Below, in pieces: positions 58,701-64,000 of a stretch of 64,000 nucleotides of DNA. Below the pieces are notes generated by a model. It ran no database searches. It worked only from the letters and a program-made list of their open reading frames with translations, and had not been told where the DNA came from. The stretch is from Calothrix sp. C42_A2020_038 (lineage in GTDB: Bacteria > Cyanobacteriota > Cyanobacteriia > Cyanobacteriales > Nostocaceae): the NCBI GenBank assembly GCA_015272395.1, contig JACYLQ010000008.1, forward strand, positions 62,001 through 126,000, in the 5' to 3' direction. Position 1 is the stretch's first letter, and every line of letters starts with the position of its first letter. The position numbers and the translations under genes are program-made.

Positions 58701-59383
58701 TTCACAGACTCAGTATCAAGACGCAAACGTGAGAATACGCTTTTAGAGCGCAAATAGTTGATATCCTTTATGAGTAAGTTCCGGATAATCTCCACATAGT
58801 CAATATTCTGGATATCGTTTACAGAACGTATTCCAAATACCGTCAAATCTAAACACAGAATACGGTAGGATTTACCATATTTTAGTAATACTAAAGTATC
58901 AGCGTTAAAAAACTCACCCTTTTTCTGATATTTATCTATATATATAGGTAAGACACTGGGACTTAAAGAAAGCTGTGATAAAACACGACCATACCACTGC
59001 TGGTCATCTTCAGTCTGGTAAGTACCGAGACTGTTCTCACCACTAAACCGACAATGGTAATAAACGACTTCCACACGTTTGAGACGATATGGTTGAGTCC
59101 ATCCAACTGCACTGAGGTACTCACGAAAAAAATTCAAACCGCTTAAAAACCCTTTTTGCAGAAAAAAAGTACTCCAAGTTTCAACAATATCCCTATCTAA
59201 TGTACTGACTACTTCTGCAGCTATTCTCTGACGTATCTTGACAAAGTTGAGATTTTCTAGTTCCTCACGGTATAAACTTCCAAAGTAATGTTTAATTTTA
59301 TACTGATTTATCGCTGATAAAGTACCGATATTAAATCCTACCTCAAATAGGCGCCCTAAGTATTCGGCTATTTTTGATGACAT
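55781..59383 (-). CDS. Large SF2-like helicase with uncharacterised N-terminal domain (1200 aa)
   Basis: The Walker A motif is GNPGIGKTT (412-420, Lys418), motif II is DEIT (612-615), motif V is like SSGSRGLSFP (820-829) and motif VI is QVIYRGRG (852-859, Arg856 and Arg858). Together these indicate an SF2-type helicase/translocase. The N-terminal ~400 residues show no family I know. Asp162 and Asp179 in ADTLVLLKYG...RILCLDLTV are spaced as in a PD-(D/E)xK nuclease, but the Lys is Thr181, so this is only a weak possibility. The C-terminal ~300 residues are helical and unknown. It starts 21 bases after the stop of the 998-aa gene, so the two form an operon. Four GGCGCC sites show it has the local base style. 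Confidence 0.8.
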   Translation of the reverse strand: MSSKIAEYLGRLFEVGFNIGTLSAINQYKIKHYFGSLYREELENLNFVKIRQRIAAEVVSTLDRDIVETWSTFFLQKGFLSGLNFFREYLSAVGWTQPYRLKRVEVVYYHCRFSGENSLGTYQTEDDQQWYGRVLSQLSLSPSVLPIYIDKYQKKGEFFNADTLVLLKYGKSYRILCLDLTVFGIRSVNDIQNIDYVEIIRNLLIKDINYLRSKSVFSRLRLDTESVNFEISPDLIHYFNAFKYRDKETAKLIQAGGYIYSFYQFLQEAKIIANVPMVFNAVGYSDRDINAISVTPQNLDILKTCYEIYKHHQTEDISSARLRVLNKIKRSAYVSFERGKEFVDAILSISPRQLNYISYTEKIANFFNSVARVPDDLMRQLGLTGTLNLRDAHAALIKKALLSQDTFIFLTGNPGIGKTTAIVDFLKNHLDEGFLFFYVSPRKQVNLDIIEKFKDKTLQLYDDRLFTINSHSNLIADNYGRCTVQYTTNRRQDNFSEQGVDFIDSKVDLQSKRTNRLKNQTDDTIRDVGRKSKGVLNCVCEAISTVIEHNVSNQIVATTSIQALKKTSGSEDTLKHFEKIFRHAYNEREGTIFSDRMQQISSRIKHFFVMIDEITGDDGGAEFLNRINEIISRYKLTNPEFGFNTKIIVADASIVDKNVITQHLSNSAPEPDKIYFRCSNQLESNQPISLEHFVFKNLPATIINTNSYPASSLVITYKLLIQSEKLNEQINIESRNDAENQLQIEILKDIQTLLRNPDIEQFIVYIQHKRKLSELIAKIQKHQDFDLYTDYLEIHASISEEEKQKIHQYQNEVKVIFMTSSGSRGLSFPKVKHILVEIPKYEIENNLMEIIQVIYRGRGNEVIDNQDKELTFYLGVNSHYYYEPDWQITLQESVLDILNILLLLKAAIMTRICGSGRIGRDNFIIIPIGGKSVFGAGETFSMQLANLILQLKQESHRNPGNKLIENVYTSLERLLSSADFVIQGATESNYLRLREDFNSKFLQTYNTLDKLLDNSIIESAYISGGMVIVALENQTLEENYLIKLADIHNIANDELWRNMQTISHSKSYPENLRAAIKDAIELIKKLRTGAEKTQHLELRASQPDQYYAFPLFAFICGDAMRAYFEQPEEPKDKSFREILARYIRSSYSVGNILPIGLDYQDFPFVVFRSYSLKETRQKIFTDKYLLSSHELNLLNLILSK

Positions 59384-59404
59384 AATAATCCTAAGCTAAG
59401 ATAA

Positions 59405-62401
59405 CTATTGTTTTAGATTCAATACTTTTCTCACCAATGTTAAAAACGCAAGAGAGTTAAACTCTGTTTTTCCCTGCATATGAGGAAACGTTGCCAACTT
59501 TCCAACAGAGTTATCACCAATTAAATTATCGTATGGGTCAAGCTTGAGGTGAATTTCCTTCGCTTTTTGATAGCGTGAAAAGTGGAATAAAGTTAAATAC
59601 TGTAAAATATCGTTTTTCAAAGACCCTTCGTACATCAAACCCATGCGAATATCTTCATCGTCGAGTATCCCTTTATAGATATTCAACAGTGTTGCGTAAG
59701 AGATTACACCATTGTAATATTTATCGGCGCCGTTCAAATTGATGCCGTTGAATAGGTTAAAGAAAACTACTGACTGTTTACTGCTGTCTTTGACTAAATT
59801 AGCTAGTTCTACAGTGTCTTGTACATATAGAGAACTAGCTTTAATTTTTTCTGCTTTGATAGCATAGTATTTATCAAAGAACATTGGATAAATCTTAATA
59901 TCGTCATGGTCAGCTTTCAAAGCATCGATAACATTCCTCGACATGAAGAACAACCCATCGTCTTCTTCAGTTTGCGTCATATGCAAAGTACTTGTATAGG
60001 GTGCTTTAGCGATATAAGCAAAATGACGATATCCCTTTTCATAGAGCTTGGCAACGTTTTCAACAATAACAGCAGGGTGGGTAAATAGCTGTTGGTTGTG
60101 ATAGTTATCTGAGAAAGTGGTAAGTAACTGGACTCGTACTGAGTTATTTGTGAGTCGTAACCCAATAATTTCTCCCATCAAGTTCGATATTTTATCTTTC
60201 GCACCCCATTTCCTATCGCTTTCACGACTCGAAACTACGATAATTGCTAGTTTCTCTAATTGTGGTGTGTAGTTGGTATTGGTAAAAGTAAATTTTTTGG
60301 GAAGTATAGAATACAGCGAACTCATCACATTCGGTATTTTATACTGACATGAATGCTTGTAATCACGAATATCTATTCCCTGCGAGTTGGAACGATGGGT
60401 TTCGTTGAGTAGATGCGAGAGTACGTTTGACAAGGAAACGAGGAATTTTTCTGTTGGAGCGTTATCTTGCTTATTATTTAGATGTAGTCGCAGTATGGGA
60501 ACGAACAACATTTTTTGTTGCTGTAGTAATAAATGCAAACAAATGTACGCTAGTAAACTGTATGTAAATTGGTAAATAAATGTTCGGATTGAATCATAAT
60601 TGTTCGTTTCCTCGCTGTAGGGGAATACAATTAATTTACGCTTTGAAAATTCTTGCTCGTACAAACGCTTACAGCTAGAATTATTGATAGGCGCCATTAA
60701 AATTGGTAAAGCATTGATACCTCGCAGGTCATACTCCATCGTAAAAGTCTGCTTATCATCGGTGGCAAAAAAATGAATATCGCTGAAAGTTATCTTTCCT
60801 GGTAATGTGCATAACGCATTTACATTAGCTTGCGCTTCACCAAGTGCAATGTATTTGAGGTTTTCTTTAGGGTTTGCTCTTAAAACAGGTTTGAATAAAG
60901 TATTGTTTTTCAGACACGACTCGATATTATCTTCAACAATACCTTGCTTAATAGATAGATGTAAAGGGAATTCGCGCGTGCTGAAGTGAGTTTTGTTTTT
61001 GAGTTGGTTATGTAATAATACTTTGAGTGAGTTAATTTTGAGTTGTACTTTCAAGTCTTGGAAATACTTATATATATCTCGGAACAACTTTTGTTTTATA
61101 GGTTCATCACTAGCTTGAAGTTTGGTAAGTACGTGTTTATCAAAAGCTGCTACTGGGTCATATTCAAGTTCTTGGTGAAAATTATAATCTGGTTTGGTTG
61201 GGTTTTGACGTGAAGCGAAAACAAAGTAATATAAAAACGCGATTTTTAGAACTTTGCGAACAAAAGTTTCTTTTGTTGCTTCATTCGATAACCCTGCTTG
61301 ATGTTCCATACTATCAGGGTTGAGTAAGTTTAAATGATATTCAAATACATTTTTGCCACCGAGTGTTTGTACTTTGCCATCAAATTTTAACTTGATACCA
61401 AAAACAAAATCGATTTCTCCTTTCTCTTCGTCTTTATTTTCTCCTAAATATCCTTCAATGATGGGGATGATTGGTAGTATCTCATAAACCTCCGCGCGTG
61501 AAAACATGTCTCTGTAATTAATTGAGATACCAGCATAACTAACCAAATAATCTCCATCTGGTTTTGCACTGTTACCGATATATGCTTCAACTAACTTAAG
61601 TCTTCTGATTAAATCTTGTAAATAAACCGTAGCTTTTGCATTTTGAGTAGCTACACTGAGATTTTCCAACAGAAACTCTAAATAATAAATTTGCGCTTGT
61701 TTTTTCAGTTTTCCAAGGGTTTCTGTATCAACAATTTTTTGTAAACGATAGAAGTCAGAATTTACGTCTTTCTCCAAATCTTCTAAGATATATTTTAAAT
61801 CTTCACGTTCTGCCATAGTTGTATTTTGTTGATTTAAGTCAATATAGTGATTAATTCCTTGCTGTAAATGTCGATGAAAATCACAAGTCTTTTGTACAGA
61901 TATCGTCAACTTATGAAACTTGAGTAATAATTCCGGTTTCTGAGTAAAATTATTTGTGTTATTAAATGTCAAACGCTGTTTCTGAAGTCCTTGATATGAT
62001 GAAAAATTGTAAGCAAAATTCAAACTGGGTTGACCAGTCAAAGTTTGCAAAGAAGTAGTCATTGTAGCGACAAACTCCTCAACATCAGTGCTATCCAATA
62101 AATTAGATAGCTGTTGCCCAATAGAATAGTTTATTTTACTAATTAGTTCTTGAAAGCGCGCATCTGAACCTGGGCTAATATTAACAGTAGCAGAACGCGC
62201 GCTTCGTCCCAAGGCGCCTAAAGGGTTTTGCACGTGTTTTTCTGCAATACAGGTAGCAATTTTATCAATATTAATTTTTAAATGTAAGCCTTGCAAAGAT
62301 AGCTCAAATAATTGCTGATGATGAAGTGTATGTAAAATCTGAGTTAATATATCAGTATAATCTAAGTATACTAAATTAGTATCGGCTGAAATATTATTCA
62401 A
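59405..62401 (-). CDS. Large protein of unknown family, partner of the helicase (998 aa)
   Basis: Not recognised. No signal peptide or membrane helix. The first ~450 residues are largely helical with coiled-coil character. Later parts look alpha/beta, with hydrophobic strands such as LEKLAIIVVSSRESDR (Arg726-Glu727), RHFAYIAKAP and SVVFFNLFNGINL. The terminus is YLTLFHFSRYQKAKEI then LATFPHMQGK. Alternating strand and helix and the ending recall RNase H/PIWI-type folds, but I see no certain DEDx set, so this is speculation. It is first in a two-gene operon with the helicase and has three GGCGCC sites. Confidence 0.7.
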   Translation of the reverse strand: MNNISADTNLVYLDYTDILTQILHTLHHQQLFELSLQGLHLKINIDKIATCIAEKHVQNPLGALGRSARSATVNISPGSDARFQELISKINYSIGQQLSNLLDSTDVEEFVATMTTSLQTLTGQPSLNFAYNFSSYQGLQKQRLTFNNTNNFTQKPELLLKFHKLTISVQKTCDFHRHLQQGINHYIDLNQQNTTMAEREDLKYILEDLEKDVNSDFYRLQKIVDTETLGKLKKQAQIYYLEFLLENLSVATQNAKATVYLQDLIRRLKLVEAYIGNSAKPDGDYLVSYAGISINYRDMFSRAEVYEILPIIPIIEGYLGENKDEEKGEIDFVFGIKLKFDGKVQTLGGKNVFEYHLNLLNPDSMEHQAGLSNEATKETFVRKVLKIAFLYYFVFASRQNPTKPDYNFHQELEYDPVAAFDKHVLTKLQASDEPIKQKLFRDIYKYFQDLKVQLKINSLKVLLHNQLKNKTHFSTREFPLHLSIKQGIVEDNIESCLKNNTLFKPVLRANPKENLKYIALGEAQANVNALCTLPGKITFSDIHFFATDDKQTFTMEYDLRGINALPILMAPINNSSCKRLYEQEFSKRKLIVFPYSEETNNYDSIRTFIYQFTYSLLAYICLHLLLQQQKMLFVPILRLHLNNKQDNAPTEKFLVSLSNVLSHLLNETHRSNSQGIDIRDYKHSCQYKIPNVMSSLYSILPKKFTFTNTNYTPQLEKLAIIVVSSRESDRKWGAKDKISNLMGEIIGLRLTNNSVRVQLLTTFSDNYHNQQLFTHPAVIVENVAKLYEKGYRHFAYIAKAPYTSTLHMTQTEEDDGLFFMSRNVIDALKADHDDIKIYPMFFDKYYAIKAEKIKASSLYVQDTVELANLVKDSSKQSVVFFNLFNGINLNGADKYYNGVISYATLLNIYKGILDDEDIRMGLMYEGSLKNDILQYLTLFHFSRYQKAKEIHLKLDPYDNLIGDNSVGKLATFPHMQGKTEFNSLAFLTLVRKVLNLKQ

Positions 62402-62877
62402 CAGTATGACTCCCTAGTAGATATTAAACGTGAATTCTAATAAAAATTAGGAGTCTAGTTTGAACTGATAGAAGGGAAACGTATAACTATAACTGAACGT
62501 GCGTTCCTTCAAACTATCAAAACAAAGTGGACATCAATATGACTAGTTCACCGTATAAATGTTGATTATTATTGAGTCACATTATCTCAAGTCAATGCGA
62601 TACATACTATTTATAGTTAATTACAGTTAATGCGGCAAGGTAGTAATATAGTAATAATCTTTGTATATATCAGATGACCACCGCTATTGTACTTAAAATA
62701 ATTAGTAAAGAAAGTATTATTATTTTACGTACAATTACTAAAAATATGACTTAAGTTTTGGTATTATAAATAATATTTTGTGGGTCAGGCATCGCAAGCC
62801 TTGATTGATAGAACAGGCAAGGATGCCTGTTCCACAACACCTCAAAATTAATGGGGTACTACGTTCAGCATGAGAAT
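62402..62877. other. Intergenic region between the two-gene operon and purQ
   Basis: About 475 bases. It contains the likely promoter of the 998-aa gene on the minus strand and the family A repeat copy 3 at 62753-62853. The remainder is AT-rich with no recognised gene. Confidence 0.5.
62753..62853 (-). repeat. Dispersed repeat family A, copy 3
   Basis: The plus strand reads AGTTTTGGTATTATAAATAA, a hairpin-forming GGTCAGGCATCGCAAGCCT and GAACAGGCAAGGATGCCTG, then TTCCACAACACCTCAAAATT. It is the reverse complement of 895-1006 and lies 25 bases from the purQ stop. Confidence 0.78.
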
Positions 62878-63552
62878 CTAAACCATTGCGGCAACTTGTT
62901 CTAGTAATCCTGCGAACATCTTTAAACCGTCGGTATTACCAAGCATCGAATCAGCCGCGCGTTCTGGGTGAGGCATCATACCTACAATATTACCAGTAGA
63001 ATTGCAAATACCGGCAATATTGTTTAACGAACCATTTGGATTATCGTTTGCGTAGCGAAAAACGACTTGAGCGTTGTCTTCGATAGCTTTGAGTGTATCT
63101 TCATCCGCGTAAAATCTGCCTTCACCGTGGGCAATAGGTAAAGTAATTATTTCACCTTTACTATATTGTCGTGTCCAAACAAGACTGTTATTTTCGACTT
63201 TGAGTGGAACTCGATCGCAAATGAAATGTAAATCGCGATTCCGTGCTAATGCTCCTGGTAAAAGTTTAGCTTCGGTTAATACTTGAAAGCCATTACAAAT
63301 ACCAAGAACTAGCTTACCAGACTTTGCATGGGTAATCACCTGCTGCATTACAGGTGAGAACCGAGCAATGGCGCCACAACGTAAATAATCACCATAACTA
63401 AAACCACCGGGAATAATTACTACATCTAAATCGGAAATATCGGTATCTTGGTGCCAAACCATTCGTGTTGGCTGTTCTAAAATATCGCGCGTGACATAAG
63501 CAACATCTCTGTCGCAGTTAGAACCAGGAAAAACTACAACCCCAAATTTCAT
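62878..63552 (-). CDS. purQ: Phosphoribosylformylglycinamidine synthase subunit PurQ
   Basis: The glutamine amidotransferase subunit of FGAM synthase (purine synthesis step 4). 224 residues from the ATG at 63552, which has GGTGAG nine bases upstream; the frame also has an ATG at 63561. The class I amidotransferase nucleophile is in GICNGFQVL, with GDYLRCGAIA before it and the His-Glu pair in MMPHPERAAD. It works with PurS and PurL. PurS is directly upstream, and PurL is not in the window. Confidence 0.95.
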   Translation of the reverse strand: MKFGVVVFPGSNCDRDVAYVTRDILEQPTRMVWHQDTDISDLDVVIIPGGFSYGDYLRCGAIARFSPVMQQVITHAKSGKLVLGICNGFQVLTEAKLLPGALARNRDLHFICDRVPLKVENNSLVWTRQYSKGEIITLPIAHGEGRFYADEDTLKAIEDNAQVVFRYANDNPNGSLNNIAGICNSTGNIVGMMPHPERAADSMLGNTDGLKMFAGLLEQVAAMV

Positions 63553-63572
63553 AAAAATCATCTCACCCCTGT

Positions 63573-63848
63573 TTATACACCAACCTGAGATTCGACTTCG
63601 ATTAAGTCAAAGCGATAATTTTCAATCACAGGATTTGCTAGCATAGAATCACACATTTTTTCTAAATCTTGACGTGCAATCTTTTCGTCTGGAGAAGTAA
63701 GAGTTAGTTCAATATATTTACCAATCCGACAGGACTCAACATTGTTGTAGCCCAACTGAGCAAGTCCTGATTGTACCGCTGTCCCTGCTGGGTCTAAGAC
63801 TGATGGACGAAGCGTTACAAAAATTTTGGCTTTGTATTTTCTTTGCAC
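63573..63848 (-). CDS. purS: Phosphoribosylformylglycinamidine synthase subunit PurS
   Basis: 91 residues, the usual PurS size. The start MQRKYKAKIFVTLRPSVLDP is the PurS signature, followed by GTAVQSGLAQLGYNNVESCR, IGKYIELTL and a C-terminal VIENYRFDLIEVE. PurS bridges PurQ and PurL and helps ammonia transfer. Its stop is about 20 bases from the purQ start, so purS-purQ is an operon. The 63849-64000 end holds its promoter. Confidence 0.95.
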   Translation of the reverse strand: MQRKYKAKIFVTLRPSVLDPAGTAVQSGLAQLGYNNVESCRIGKYIELTLTSPDEKIARQDLEKMCDSMLANPVIENYRFDLIEVESQVGV

Positions 63849-64000
63849 TGGCTTTAGATGTAATAAGTCTTAAAACCTATACTACCTTTTTACGAGGTTT
63901 ATAGTTTGTATTGATTATAAGTATCAGTTAAGCTAAATCTTAGTCATTACTAACATCTAAATGATATCGGCACATAAAAAAACTGTCATGAAAGCTTCAC

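Noticed and set aside
1-64000. CRISPR arrays and tRNA genes
   Set aside because: The repeats are dispersed, not evenly spaced with spacers, and no T-loop/acceptor pattern of a tRNA was seen.
63990-64000. Possible start of a plus-strand gene at the right edge (ATGAAAGCTTC)
   Set aside because: Only a few codons remain in the window, so nothing can be said.

Overview
The window looks like the chromosome of a filamentous cyanobacterium of the Nostoc/Calothrix/Rivularia type. The evidence is a photosynthetic-type Gap2, MenB for phylloquinone, a CpcS/CpeS bilin lyase beside an NblB-like HEAT protein, Vipp1 with a PspA-like paralogue, a TLP40/CYP38-like lumenal cyclophilin, a cyanobacterial Omp85, a Ycf29/Rre1-like response regulator and a DUF92 (VTE6-like) protein. 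The DNA is AT-rich with long intergenic spaces. It carries roughly 65 copies of the palindrome GGCGCC, about one per kb. The classical cyanobacterial HIP1 palindrome GCGATCGC was not seen. No tRNA, rRNA, CRISPR array or transposase gene was recognised.

Layout. 1-12.8 kb: end of hemD, coaE, an HtrA protease, a small membrane protein, a 48-codon zinc ribbon, ppk2 with a phosphoribosyltransferase, a GPH sugar symporter, a methyltransferase, the NblB-like/CpcS pair, the lumenal cyclophilin, thiL and gap2. 13.9-24.9 kb: murC-murB, the response regulator, a low-molecular-weight phosphatase, YbaB/EbfC, Omp85, a lipid-A-disaccharide-synthase-like protein, a DacB-type carboxypeptidase and rpmB. 25-40.5 kb: htpG, menB, a DciA-like protein, a SPOR protein, the tandem PspA/Vipp1 pair, a J-domain coiled-coil protein, an alcohol dehydrogenase, a second zinc ribbon, a glycosyltransferase, xth and an NmrA/Ycf39-like protein.

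40.6-55.5 kb is an accessory secretion and protease island. An HlyD adaptor is at one end. A parvulin-type isomerase translationally overlapping a three-domain ABC exporter (cNMP-like, C39-like, ABC) is at the other. Between them lie four divergently oriented peptidase genes: three subtilases and one calpain. Three of the four begin with related beta-rich PPC-like domains and none shows a Sec signal peptide. The exporter's C39-like domain has lost its catalytic residues, which fits a peptidase-dead recognition domain. I infer a dedicated type I secretion route for these proteases.

55.8-62.4 kb holds two large, tightly linked genes (998 and 1200 codons). The second is an SF2-like helicase with a long N-terminal domain and the first has no family I can name. 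They sit between two different dispersed repeats and then purQ-purS. This pair is the best candidate for an undescribed system, perhaps defence or nucleic-acid processing, but that is inference.

Three families of dispersed, hairpin-forming repeats punctuate the intergenic spaces: a ~110-bp element A with four copies (one partial), a ~105-bp element B with five copies, and a ~30-bp ATTCCCGA...TCGGGAAT palindrome with six copies. A copy of the last lies downstream of every protease gene in the island.
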